From Halorussus amylolyticus (lineage in GTDB: Archaea > Halobacteriota > Halobacteria > Halobacteriales > Haladaptataceae): a stretch of DNA of 33,528 nt. Location of the stretch: assembly GCF_004143485.2 (NCBI RefSeq), contig NZ_ML974141.1:1303-34830 (forward strand), read 5' to 3'. The notes below the pieces were generated by a model. It did no database searches. It was not told where the DNA came from and saw nothing but the letters and a program-made list of their open reading frames with translations. The translations under genes and the position numbers were made by a program. Positions 22,620 through 30,332 of the stretch are shown piece by piece (position 1 is the first letter of the stretch; the number at the start of each line of letters is the position of its first letter).

Positions 22620-23750
22620 TCAGAACGTGTAGCCGTGGGTCTCGGTGATGTGGTACGCTCCGGTCCCCCAGATGTAGTTCTCACCCGGCCACCACGTCCG
22701 GGCGTTGTTCAGGCCGCCGACGAGAACTCCTAAATCGGGGTTCTCGGGGTCCGCGTGGAAGTTCACCGACCCGCTGTCGCCGTCGGTGAAGTCCGACTCG
22801 CGGCCCCACTTGACCTGCCCGCGCTTGCAAATCGCGCCGTACGCGCAGGTAAGCCCGTCTATCGCCTGAATCCGCCCCGTGGTGTGGCCCGTCCTCGCGC
22901 CGATTTTTTCGAGGGGTTCGCCCGCCGCCTTCAGGTCGGCGAGACCGGCGCGCGTGAACTGCCCGAGGACCCGGCCCGGCGACCCGTCCCGAATTCGGTG
23001 GAGGGGTTCGAAGTCGCCCTCCGGCCCGACGCAGACGAGGTCGGCTTTCGGAAAGCTCTCCCGAACGGTCCCGATTCTCGGCCTGCCGTCGCCGAGCAGG
23101 TAGAGCGGACTGCCGCTGCTGTCGCTCGCGTCGAAGACGTGATTCGCCGTGGCGAAGTACACCGACCCGTCGCCGGGGTCGCGAAGCGCGGGCGCGAGCG
23201 TCCCGAACAGGCCGTCGCTCGCGACCGGGACGCTGCCGGGGACGCCCGGCCCGACCGACGCGGGCGCGCTCGGTTCGCCGTCGGCTTTCGGGTCGCGCTC
23301 GCCGGGTTCGACGCGCGTGACTTCGACCGGCACCTCCTCGACCACTTCGGGCACCGCACCGAAGGCCTCCTCGGTCGTGACTTCGACGTGAATCGCCGCG
23401 TTCGACCCGCCGAATTCGCCGGGCGCGACCGCCGAGGTCGCGACGTCCTCCTCGTCGACGACGCCGAGCGCGCGGTGGACGCTCACCGCGGTTCGAAAGT
23501 CATCGTACCAGTCGCTCGGCACCGTCTTGCGGCGCGGTCGTAGTTCGCCCTCGTCGCCGTCGCGGGTCAGCCCGTAGACGATTGGCACCTCGTCGTCGCT
23601 CGCGGCCCGAACGTCGCCAGCCGTCAGAAACGCCGCGGAAAGCGCGCCGAAGCCGAGCGTTCGTAGCGTGTCCATGAATCGTCGCCGCCCCATCGTCCCC
23701 ACGGGCTCGTCGTGAATCGCGCCCGTGCGGTGTTCGCTCTCGTCGTGCAT
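22620..23750 (-). CDS. Tat-exported trypsin-fold protein, probable serine protease
   Basis: The 376-residue protein carries a Tat signal (GRRRFMDTLRTLGFGALSAAFLTAG, residues about 21-45) and no lipobox. I see the likely trypsin-family triad: His204 in VYFATANHVFDAS, Asp237 in KADLVCVG, and Ser326 in FTDGDSGSVNF. NARTWWPG and YHITETHGY close the domain. A Gly after the Ser and Cys302/Cys308 flanking YGAI also fit that fold. It would therefore act outside the cell. The region before the domain (46-175) is acidic and contains HVEVTTEEAFGAVPEVVEEV. I start at ATG 23750; ATG 23693 would also leave a complete Tat signal. The substrate is unknown. Confidence 0.78.
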   Translation of the reverse strand: MHDESEHRTGAIHDEPVGTMGRRRFMDTLRTLGFGALSAAFLTAGDVRAASDDEVPIVYGLTRDGDEGELRPRRKTVPSDWYDDFRTAVSVHRALGVVDEEDVATSAVAPGEFGGSNAAIHVEVTTEEAFGAVPEVVEEVPVEVTRVEPGERDPKADGEPSAPASVGPGVPGSVPVASDGLFGTLAPALRDPGDGSVYFATANHVFDASDSSGSPLYLLGDGRPRIGTVRESFPKADLVCVGPEGDFEPLHRIRDGSPGRVLGQFTRAGLADLKAAGEPLEKIGARTGHTTGRIQAIDGLTCAYGAICKRGQVKWGRESDFTDGDSGSVNFHADPENPDLGVLVGGLNNARTWWPGENYIWGTGAYHITETHGYTF

Positions 23751-23862
23751 CCCCCATTTCCCCGCACACCGGTACGCCGGTCTGTCACTTCAAGCTGCTT
23801 GCCCGAGAGCGAGACGGAGAGCGAGCGAGACGGGGTCTCGCTCGACGAGTTCGACGCGAGAG

Positions 23863-24126
23863 TCACCCCGAGTAGTCGAGGACGGCGTCCGTCTCGACGG
23901 TCGTCACGCCGTCGAGTTCGCATATCTCGCCCAGTCGCTCGTGGCCGACGCGCACGAGCAGTCGTCCAAGCTGTAGCTCCCGAACCACCTCGCCGCCGAC
24001 CGACTCGACCACGTCGCGAACGTCGTCGATTCGAGCGTCGTCGTCGAGCGTCAGCACGAGACCGACGGTTTCGCCCGGAATCGGGTCGCGCCGGAGCGAC
24101 CTGACGGTGTGGCTCACGTAGGTCAT
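23863..24126 (-). CDS. Small ACT-like or CTD-like unknown protein, 87 residues
   Basis: The protein MTYVSHTVRSLRRDPIPGET continues with VGLVLTLDDDARIDDVRDVVESVGG and EVVRELQLGRLLVRVGHERLGEICELDGVTTVETD. The alternation (strand, acidic helix, strand, strand, helix, strand) suggests a small ferredoxin-like fold such as the I9 propeptide domain of subtilases, in which 'LxxLxxVxxVExD' is typical. This is inference from pattern only. Its ATG overlaps the stop codon of the M24 peptidase gene (ATGA), so it is co-transcribed and probably translationally coupled with it. A longer frame through to 24909 exists but lies inside the peptidase gene and is a shadow. Confidence 0.7.
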   Translation of the reverse strand: MTYVSHTVRSLRRDPIPGETVGLVLTLDDDARIDDVRDVVESVGGEVVRELQLGRLLVRVGHERLGEICELDGVTTVETDAVLDYSG

Positions 24127-25238
24127 TCGCCGAGCGCCTCCCACGTCCGGGGCGAGTCGTTGAGTCGCTCGCATCCGTCCTCGGTCACGATAACGAGGTC
24201 CTCGATTCGGACCCCGAATTTTCCGGGGAGGTAGACGCCGGGTTCGACGCTGAAGACCATCCCCGATTCGAGTTCGACCTCGTTGCCCGCCACGATGTAG
24301 GGCGCTTCGTGTACGTCGAGTCCGACGCCGTGGCCCGTCCGGTGGACGAATCGGTCGCCGTAGCCCGCCGCCTCGATGACTTCGCGCGCGGCGCGGTCGA
24401 TTTCCTCGGCCGGGACTCCCGGCTCGACCGCCTCGACCGCGGCCTGCTGGGCCGATTGGACGGTTTCGTGGACTGCCTGATACTCCTCCGGCGGGTCGCC
24501 AGCGAACACGACCGTCCGGGTCTGGTCGCCGGGGTAGCCGTTCACGTACGCACCGAAATCGAGTACCACGGGGTCGCCGGGTTCGATTTCCCGGTCTGAG
24601 CGACGGTGGTGAGGCTTCGCGCCGTTCGGCCCGGAGCCGACGACCGTCTCGAACGAGACGCCCTCGCCGCCGCGCTCGGCGAGCAGGCGGTCGATTTCGT
24701 CGGCGAGGTCGGCTTCCGTCAGTCCGATGGCGTCCGCGCCGAGGCTCCGAATCTCGACGCTCACCTCGTCGGCGAGCGCGCCCGCCCTCCGAAGCGCGTC
24801 GAGTTCCGCGTCGTCCTTGCGAAGTCGAAGGTCGTCGAACACCTCGCTCGCGAGGCCGAAGCTCGCTTCGGGAAGCGTCTCCCGGAGGTCCTGAGTGAAC
24901 AGCGCCCACATGGTGTCGTCCGCGAGGAGGTGGCCCTCTCGGAGGTCGAGTTCGTCGGCGAGGTCGGCGACGAGCGCCATCGGGTCCTCACCGTCGGCCC
25001 ACAGGCGAAGGTCCGACACCCACGAGGCGTCGCGTATCTGCTCGTCGTACATCTCGGGCGCGACGAAGACGGGGTCGCCCTCGCTCGGAACGACCAGAAA
25101 CAGGTGTCGCTCCATCGGCTCCTCGCGGAAGCCCGAGGCGTAGAAGAGGTTCGTGCTCGGGAACAGAATCGCGGCGTCCGCGCCGACCTCAGGGAGTCGG
25201 TCCTGACACCGCCGGGTTCGGCTCTCGAAGGCGTCCAT
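24123..25238 (-). CDS. M24-family metallopeptidase (Xaa-Pro aminopeptidase / dipeptidase type)
   Basis: The 371-residue protein has the creatinase-like N-terminal domain (residues about 1-140, ILFPSTNLFYASGF) and the pita-bread catalytic domain with all five metal ligands: Asp227 (VVLDFGAYVNGY), Asp238 (GDQTRTV), His303 (TGHGVGLDVHE), Glu332 (FSVEPGVY) and Glu346 (VRIEDLVIV). It also has the supporting His310. It should cleave peptides with proline in the second position in the cytoplasm. A choice between aminopeptidase P and prolidase cannot be made from sequence. The ATG 25238 is supported by the TATA box CATTTAAATC centred 27 nt upstream. The downstream 87-residue gene overlaps by 4 bp. 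Confidence 0.92.
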   Translation of the reverse strand: MDAFESRTRRCQDRLPEVGADAAILFPSTNLFYASGFREEPMERHLFLVVPSEGDPVFVAPEMYDEQIRDASWVSDLRLWADGEDPMALVADLADELDLREGHLLADDTMWALFTQDLRETLPEASFGLASEVFDDLRLRKDDAELDALRRAGALADEVSVEIRSLGADAIGLTEADLADEIDRLLAERGGEGVSFETVVGSGPNGAKPHHRRSDREIEPGDPVVLDFGAYVNGYPGDQTRTVVFAGDPPEEYQAVHETVQSAQQAAVEAVEPGVPAEEIDRAAREVIEAAGYGDRFVHRTGHGVGLDVHEAPYIVAGNEVELESGMVFSVEPGVYLPGKFGVRIEDLVIVTEDGCERLNDSPRTWEALGE

Positions 25239-25260
25239 GTCGAGGGGTTGCGCCCGATTC

Positions 25261-25270
25261 GATTTAAATG
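25261..25270 (-). promoter_or_regulatory. TATA box of the M24 peptidase operon
   Basis: The minus strand reads CATTTAAATC, centred 27 nt before the ATG at 25238. It predicts a leaderless mRNA and is one of the clearest promoters in the window. Confidence 0.55.
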
Positions 25271-25292
25271 TACGTACGCAGGGTGGCGATTT

Positions 25293-25598
25293 CTACTCGC
25301 GCGACCGCCCGGCCCACCGAACGATTCGGAATCGGTCGTAGCCGCCGTACGCGAGTTCGAGCGCGCCGACCCACCAGTTCCACCGTTCGGGGAGCGAGCA
25401 GTCGTCCGGGGCATCTCGAAGATTTTCGAGGACTTCTCTCGCGTTCAGCGGACGGCCCGTGTCGGCGTCGAATCGCCCGGAGTCGGCGAGGTCTCGGGCC
25501 TGTCGCGCCACGACTCGTCGCGTCTCGGGAGTGCCGCCGAACGCCTCGGCGAGCAGTCGTTCGAATCCGTCGTCGATTCCGGTTTCGGGACCCGCCAC
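25293..25598 (-). CDS. Uncharacterised 101-residue protein downstream of TFB
   Basis: The protein begins MAGPETGIDDGFERLLAEAFGG and contains RRVVARQARDLADSGRFDADTGRPLNAREVLENL and SLPERWNWWVGALELAYGGYDRF. It is mostly helical and soluble with an unusually Trp/Tyr-rich C-terminal part. I do not recognise the family. Its ATG lies 3 nt after the tfb stop codon, so the two genes form one transcription unit. A link with transcription is possible but unproven. Confidence 0.72.
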   Translation of the reverse strand: MAGPETGIDDGFERLLAEAFGGTPETRRVVARQARDLADSGRFDADTGRPLNAREVLENLRDAPDDCSLPERWNWWVGALELAYGGYDRFRIVRWAGRSRE

Positions 25599-25601
25599 CG
25601 C

Positions 25602-26564
25602 TCAGTTGTACAGCCCGATTGCCTTTATCTGCTCTTGATACCGATTTCGGATGGTGACCTCGGTGACTTGGGCCACGTCGGCGACCTCGCGTTGGGTCTT
25701 CTTCTCGTTGCAGAGCAGCGATGCAGCGTAAATCGCGGCCGCGGCATATCCGGTCGGCGACTTCCCGGAGAGAAGGCCTTGTTCCGAGGTCACGTCGATA
25801 ATTTCGTTCGCCTTCGACTGGACCTCCTCGCTGAGTTGGAGTTCAGAACAGAACCGCGGGACGTACTTCTTGGGGTCTACGGGTTCCATTCCGAGACCGA
25901 GTTCCTGGGAGATGTACCGATACGTCCGGCCGATTTCCTTGCGCTCGACCCGCGAGACTTCCGCGACCTCTTCGAGGCTTCGCGGGATACCCTCCTTCCG
26001 GCAGGCGGCGTAGAGCGCGCTGGTGGCGACGCCCTCGATGGACCGGCCCCGAATCAGGTCCTCCTTGAGCGCGCGCCGGTAGATGACCGACGCGACCTCC
26101 TGCACCGACCGCGGGACGCCGAGCGCGCTCGCCATCCGATTGAGTTCGCTCAGCGCGAACTGGAGGTTTCGCTCGCCCGCGTCCTTGGTTCGGATGCGCT
26201 CCTGCCACTTCCGGAGGCGGTGCATCTGGCTCCGTTTCTCCGAGGAGAGCGACCGACCGTACGCGTCCTTGTCCTTCCAGTCGATGGTCGTCGTCAGCCC
26301 CTTGTCGTGCATCGTGTTCGTGGTCGGCGCGCCCACGCGCGACTTCTTCTGGCGCTCGGCGTGGTTGAACGCGCGCCACTCCGGCCCCCGGTCCACGTTG
26401 CGCTCCTCCACGACCAGCCCGCAATCCTCGCACACCAGTTCACTTCCGCCAGCGTCTGCAATTAGCGACTTCGACTCGCATTCGGGGCACGTCTCCGCGC
26501 CCTCGGTCTCTTCTACTCCCTCGGTAGTTTCCTCCGGTTCTCGCTGGCGGATGGGCCCCGTCAT
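25602..26564 (-). CDS. tfb: Transcription initiation factor TFB
   Basis: TFB is the archaeal counterpart of TFIIB; it bridges TBP at the TATA box and RNA polymerase. The 320-residue protein has the N-terminal zinc ribbon (Cys26, Cys29, Cys45, Cys48 in CPEC...CEDC), the B-finger/linker region ([27 protein letters not shown]) and two cyclin repeats. The second repeat ends with the helix-turn-helix that reads the BRE ([22 protein letters not shown]). The length is normal and no key residue is missing. Haloarchaea carry several TFB genes; which one this is cannot be told here. A TATA-like GTTTATCTAC lies about 27-35 nt upstream of ATG 26564. Confidence 0.97.
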   Translation of the reverse strand: MTGPIRQREPEETTEGVEETEGAETCPECESKSLIADAGGSELVCEDCGLVVEERNVDRGPEWRAFNHAERQKKSRVGAPTTNTMHDKGLTTTIDWKDKDAYGRSLSSEKRSQMHRLRKWQERIRTKDAGERNLQFALSELNRMASALGVPRSVQEVASVIYRRALKEDLIRGRSIEGVATSALYAACRKEGIPRSLEEVAEVSRVERKEIGRTYRYISQELGLGMEPVDPKKYVPRFCSELQLSEEVQSKANEIIDVTSEQGLLSGKSPTGYAAAAIYAASLLCNEKKTQREVADVAQVTEVTIRNRYQEQIKAIGLYN

Positions 26565-26674
26565 AAGTCTATCCTAGTTAAGCGGGTTTGGTAGATAAAC
26601 CCTACGCGCGTCACACTCTCACACACCTCTCGCGGTTGGCGACTCTGAATTCACCATCCGCGGCTCGTGCGGGG

Positions 26675-26684
26675 CTTTTATTAG
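26675..26684 (+). promoter_or_regulatory. TATA box of the 95-residue protein gene
   Basis: CTTTTATTAG is centred about 27 nt before the ATG at 26707, predicting a leaderless mRNA. Confidence 0.5.
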
Positions 26685-26706
26685 CTCCCTCGTCGGGAGT
26701 ACGAAT

Positions 26707-26994
26707 ATGCCAGCCTCCCGACCGACCGTCTTCGCGGTGGACGAGTACGACGCGCTGGAGTTCGACGCGGTCCTCGTGCGCGAGAACGCCGTGGTCTGTC
26801 TCGACGGCACCGACGAACTCCGGGTCATCCCGATGGAGAAGGTGAACCACATCGACGCCGACCCCGACTCGATGCTCGTCGAGCGCGAAATCCCCGAGAC
26901 GTTCTACGGCGGCGGCGAGTACGGCTTCGTGGACATCGACGAGTACCCCGAACTCCAACACCACCTCGACGACCTCGAAGCCGAGCAGTACTGA
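26707..26994 (+). CDS. Uncharacterised small acidic protein
   Basis: The 95-residue protein reads MPASRPTVFAVDEYDALEFD, then AVLVRENAVVCLDGTDELRVIPMEKVNHIDADPDS and ends YGFVDIDEYPELQHHLDDLEAEQY. The alternating hydrophobic pattern in the first half (VLVRENAVVCLDGTDELRVIPMEKVNHI) suggests a small beta sheet, perhaps an SH3- or Sm-like barrel, with an acidic helix at the end. I do not know the family. Codon bias and a good TATA box make it a real gene. It converges on the alcohol dehydrogenase gene with a strong hairpin between. Confidence 0.78.
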   Translation: MPASRPTVFAVDEYDALEFDAVLVRENAVVCLDGTDELRVIPMEKVNHIDADPDSMLVEREIPETFYGGGEYGFVDIDEYPELQHHLDDLEAEQY

Positions 26995-27041
26995 ATCGGA
27001 GCGGTTACTGAATCGGGGAATTTATCGAGTCGGAACCGAAG

Positions 27042-27085
27042 CGAACGCCCGCGCCCGCCGCGTTCGCGGCGGGCGCGGGCGTTCG
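27042..27085. terminator. Bidirectional stem-loop between convergent genes
   Basis: Bases 27042-27062 are the perfect reverse complement of 27065-27085, leaving only TT between them (21-bp arms). It lies in the 106-bp gap between the ends of the 95-residue protein gene and the ADH gene. On the plus strand it is followed by AAAATAG; no T-run is seen on either side, so intrinsic termination is uncertain. Confidence 0.5.
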
Positions 27086-27100
27086 AAAATAGTTCGCGGC

Positions 27101-28150
27101 TCAGAACGACACGAGCGGCTTTATCACGCCGTCTTCTTTCGACGCCATCAGGTCGAACGCCTCGTCCACGTCGTCGAACTCGAACTCGTGGGTCGTCATC
27201 GGCGTCGGGTCTACCCGCCCGGCGTCGAGCAGGCGGAGAAGCCGTCGGAGTCGCACTCTCCCGCCCGGACACAGGTCGGTCACGATGTCCTTCTCGGCCA
27301 TGCCGACGCCCCACGCCTCGCGCGGAATCCCGACGGTGTCGCCCTCGCCGTAGTAGCCCACGCTCGAAATCGTGCCGCCGGGCTTGGTCGCGGCCACGCA
27401 CCCCGCGAGCGTCTCCTCGCGCCCGAGCGCCTCGATTGCCGAATCGACGCCCTCGCCGTCGGTCAAGTCGAGAATTTGCTCGGCGGGGTCGCCCTCCTCG
27501 AAATCGACGATTTCGTCGGCCCCGTATCGCCGCGCGAGGTCCTGACGCTCGGGTACACTCTCGACGGCGAAGATTTCGCCCGCACCCTGCAGGCTCGCGC
27601 CCTTCGTCGCCATCAGGCCGACCGGTCCCTGCGCGAACACCGCGACCGTCCCGCCGACGGGAATTCGGGCGTTCTCAGCGGCTCTGAAGCCCGTGCTCAT
27701 CATGTCGCAGACGTAGACCGCCTCCTCGTCGGGGACGCCCTCCGGAATGTGAGCCAAGTTCGCGTCGGCGTCGTTGACGTGGGCGTACTCCGCGAAGATA
27801 CCGTCCTTCTCGTTGGCGAACTTCCACCCGCCGAGCGGGCCGCCCGACTGCGAGGAGTGGCCGTCTTGGGCCGCCTCCGACCCCCAATCGGGCGTGATTG
27901 CTCCGACGACCACGCGGTCGCCCTCCGCGAAGTGCTCGATTTCCGACCCCACCTCGTCCACGACTCCGGCCGCCTCGTGGCCGAGCGTGAGATTTTCGCG
28001 GTTGCCGATTGCGCCGTGGACGGTGTGAACGTCGGACGTACAGACCAGCGCCTCGGTCGGTCTGAGTATCGCGTCGTTCGGACCGGGTTCTGGTCGTTCC
28101 TTTTCTACGATTTCAGTCTCACCGATGCCGTTCATCACGAATGCTTGCAT
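27101..28150 (-). CDS. Zinc-dependent alcohol dehydrogenase of the secondary-alcohol type
   Basis: The 349-residue medium-chain dehydrogenase has catalytic zinc ligands Cys37 (ALVCTSDVHTV), His58-Glu59 (LTLGHEAAGVV) and Asp149 (AVYVCDMMSTGF), and the coenzyme motif FAQGPVGLMA (172-181). These positions match the Thermoanaerobacter and Clostridium secondary-alcohol dehydrogenases (Cys37, His59, Asp150), and the structural-zinc cysteines are absent, as in some members of that group. It should interconvert a secondary alcohol and a ketone with NAD(P)H. After the motif comes VESVPERQDLARRYG; Glu at the strand end favours NAD. It follows the E1 beta gene by 42 nt on the same strand, so it is probably part of the same transcript. 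The ATG 28150 fits the family start MQAFVMNGIGE. Confidence 0.92.
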   Translation of the reverse strand: MQAFVMNGIGETEIVEKERPEPGPNDAILRPTEALVCTSDVHTVHGAIGNRENLTLGHEAAGVVDEVGSEIEHFAEGDRVVVGAITPDWGSEAAQDGHSSQSGGPLGGWKFANEKDGIFAEYAHVNDADANLAHIPEGVPDEEAVYVCDMMSTGFRAAENARIPVGGTVAVFAQGPVGLMATKGASLQGAGEIFAVESVPERQDLARRYGADEIVDFEEGDPAEQILDLTDGEGVDSAIEALGREETLAGCVAATKPGGTISSVGYYGEGDTVGIPREAWGVGMAEKDIVTDLCPGGRVRLRRLLRLLDAGRVDPTPMTTHEFEFDDVDEAFDLMASKEDGVIKPLVSF

Positions 28151-28192
28151 TGGAATCCCCCGGTCGGTGGACAACCCCGAGTCCCATAGCTC

Positions 28193-29161
28193 TCACGCCG
28201 ACAGCACGCGCTCGATTCCTCGACGAATTCGCTCGGAATCGGGGCGGTAGGCGTCTTCGCGGGCGAACAACGGAAACGGAACGTCGTAGCCCGTCACTCG
28301 CTCGACCGGCGCTTCGAGGTGGTAGAGCGCGTCGTCGTTGATTCGTGCGACGACCTCCGCGGCGAGTCCGCCCGTCCGGGGCGCTTCGTGGACGACGACG
28401 CACCGGCCGGTCTTTCGGACCGACTCGACAATCGTCGCCGAATCCATCGGGGAGGCGGTGCGGAGGTCCACGACCTCGACGCTCGCGTCGCTCGCTTCGA
28501 CGGCCGAGAGGGTTTCGGGAACCATGCCGCCCCACGCGACTGCGGTCGCGTCCTCGCCCTCTCGCACGACCGCGGCCTCACTGAGCGGGACAGTGTGGTC
28601 GCCCTCCGGAACGGACTCGCGCATCGCGCGGTAGAGTCGGGTCGGTTCGAGGAACATCACGGGGTCGGGGTCCCGAATCGCGCTCGCGAGCAGTCCCTTC
28701 GCATCGGCGGGATTCGACGGAATCACCACTTTCAGTCCGGGGATGTGGGCGTACCCCGCTTCGAAGCTCTCGGAGTGGAGTTCGAGCGCGCGGATGCCGC
28801 CGCCGTAGGGCATCCGAACCGTCATCGGGACGTTCAGGGTTCCCCGCGTCCGACTCCGCATTCGGGCGGCGTGTTGCTGAATCTGGTGGAACCCCTGATA
28901 CGCGAAGCTGGCGAACTGGATTTCGGCGACGGGCGTCATGCCGTAGGCTCCGAGACCGACGCCGAGACCGATGATGGCGGCCTCCGCGACCGGCGTGTCG
29001 TACACCCGGTCGGGGTACTCGTCGCGCAACGCTTGGGTCGCGCGGAACACACCGCCGTTGACGCCTACGTCCTCGCCGTAGACGACCATCGACTCGTCGC
29101 GGGCCATCTCCTCGTCGAGGGTCTGGCGAATCGCCTCCACGAGTCGGAGTTCATTCGTCAC
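28193..29161 (-). CDS. 2-oxoacid dehydrogenase E1 component, beta subunit
   Basis: The 322-residue protein is the pyrimidine-binding half of a heterotetrameric thiamine diphosphate enzyme. It has MVVYGEDVGVNGGVFRAT with the Glu that contacts thiamine, the RVYDTPVAEAAIIGLGVGLG motif, the EIQFASFAYQGFHQIQQHAARMR segment and the C-terminal transketolase domain (VVDLRTASPMD, VVVHEAPRTGG). It starts at GTG 29161, overlapping the end of the alpha-subunit gene by 11 bp, which indicates coupled translation and equal amounts. Which 2-oxoacid it uses (pyruvate, branched-chain acids or acetoin) is not decided by sequence alone. Longer in-frame starts lie inside the alpha gene and are rejected. Confidence 0.93.
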   Translation of the reverse strand: MTNELRLVEAIRQTLDEEMARDESMVVYGEDVGVNGGVFRATQALRDEYPDRVYDTPVAEAAIIGLGVGLGAYGMTPVAEIQFASFAYQGFHQIQQHAARMRSRTRGTLNVPMTVRMPYGGGIRALELHSESFEAGYAHIPGLKVVIPSNPADAKGLLASAIRDPDPVMFLEPTRLYRAMRESVPEGDHTVPLSEAAVVREGEDATAVAWGGMVPETLSAVEASDASVEVVDLRTASPMDSATIVESVRKTGRCVVVHEAPRTGGLAAEVVARINDDALYHLEAPVERVTGYDVPFPLFAREDAYRPDSERIRRGIERVLSA

Positions 29162-30251
29162 GCTCGAATCCCTCCTCTTTTCCCCCTCTCTCGTTCTCGC
29201 TCTTCCACTCCTCCTTCTGTCGCCGCAATTCGGGCGGCATCTCCGCGAACACGTAGTCGAACATCTCCGCGGGGTCCACCTCCTCGCGGCCCGCCTTCGC
29301 CAAGTCGATTTCGTCGGCGAGCGTCTCCTCGATTTCGCCCTCGATGGCGGCAATGGACTCGCCGTCGAGCACGTCGGTTTCGAGCAGATGGCGCTCGAAT
29401 CGCTCTATCGGGTCGCGGGTGCCCCACTCTTCTTCCTCGTCCTCGGTTCGGTAGACGGTCGGGTCGTCGCTCGTGGTGTGCATCGACCGCCGGTAGGTGA
29501 GCGCCTCTATCAGCACTGGGTCGCCCTCGCGCGCCTTCGCGAGCGCGTCCTGCGTGACCGCGCGGACGCCCAGCACGTCGTTGCCATCGACCTGAATCCC
29601 CTCGATTCCCGCCGAGACGGCCTTCTGCGCCAGGGTCTCTGTGCGAGTCTGGATTCGCCGGGGCGTCGAAATCGCGTACTGATTGTTCTGGCAGAAGAAG
29701 ACGGTGTGGGCGTCCAGCACTCCCGCGACGTTCATCGCCTCGTACACGTCGCCCTCGCTGGTCGCGCCGTCGCCGAAGTAGCAGATAGTCGCCTCGTCGC
29801 TCTCTGCCATCTCCTGGGCCCACCCGAGACCCGCGGCGTGGAGCGACTGACTCCCCACCGGAATCGACGGCGGGAAGTTACTCCCCGCGACCTCCGCGCC
29901 CTCCTCCATTCCGAGCGCGTACCACAGCAGGCGGTGGACGGGCGTTCCCCGCGCGAGGTACGCCGCGCTCTCGCGGAACGATGGCACCATCCACTCCGAC
30001 TCGCCGAGCGCGAGTGCCGACCCCACCTGCGCGGCTTCCTGTCCGATTCCGGGCGCGTAGGTCCCTAATTCGCCCCGGCGCTGGAGCGCGACCGCGCGCT
30101 CGTCGGCCCGGCGCGAGAGCTTCATCAGGCGATACGTCTCGCGGAGGCTCTCGTCGTCCAACTCCGGCGCTTCGTCCTCGTCCACCGCCCCGTCCTCCCC
30201 CAGTGCTTGCACGTACTCGACCGAAAACTCGGCCACTTGTTCGCGAACCAC
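29151..30251 (-). CDS. 2-oxoacid dehydrogenase E1 component, alpha subunit
   Basis: The 366-residue protein carries the thiamine diphosphate motif GDGATSEGDVYEAMNVAGVLDAH...NN (Gly160 to Asn190), MVPSFRESAAYLARG, PVGSQSLHAAGLGWA, and the phosphorylation-loop-like TYRRSMHTTSDDPTVYR region. Together with the beta subunit it decarboxylates a 2-oxo acid and passes the acyl group to lipoyl-E2. No E2 or E3 gene lies in the window; in this position an alcohol dehydrogenase follows instead. The start GTG 30251 is supported by a TATA-like CATAAGTACG centred 25 nt upstream, so the mRNA is leaderless. The N-terminal 30 residues are acidic and variable. Copy B of the structured element lies 82 nt upstream. 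Confidence 0.94.
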   Translation of the reverse strand: MVREQVAEFSVEYVQALGEDGAVDEDEAPELDDESLRETYRLMKLSRRADERAVALQRRGELGTYAPGIGQEAAQVGSALALGESEWMVPSFRESAAYLARGTPVHRLLWYALGMEEGAEVAGSNFPPSIPVGSQSLHAAGLGWAQEMAESDEATICYFGDGATSEGDVYEAMNVAGVLDAHTVFFCQNNQYAISTPRRIQTRTETLAQKAVSAGIEGIQVDGNDVLGVRAVTQDALAKAREGDPVLIEALTYRRSMHTTSDDPTVYRTEDEEEEWGTRDPIERFERHLLETDVLDGESIAAIEGEIEETLADEIDLAKAGREEVDPAEMFDYVFAEMPPELRRQKEEWKSENERGGKEEGFERDE

Positions 30252-30270
30252 GCCCGGAGTACCACGGCTT

Positions 30271-30280
30271 CGTACTTATG
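30271..30280 (-). promoter_or_regulatory. TATA-like box of the E1 alpha, E1 beta, ADH unit
   Basis: The minus strand reads CATAAGTACG, centred about 25 nt before GTG 30251. It lies in the 398-bp gap 30252-30649. That gap also contains structured element copy B and otherwise shows no gene. Confidence 0.45.
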
Positions 30281-30332
30281 TGCGATTGCCGACGCGAGAT
30301 GTTTCGTGAGCCAGCGACACGGTCCACCACGG

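Noticed and set aside
24606-26465. A 619-codon plus-strand frame spanning the M24 peptidase and TFB genes.
   Set aside because: Both genes on the other strand are unmistakable from catalytic and zinc-binding motifs; this frame is a composition artefact.
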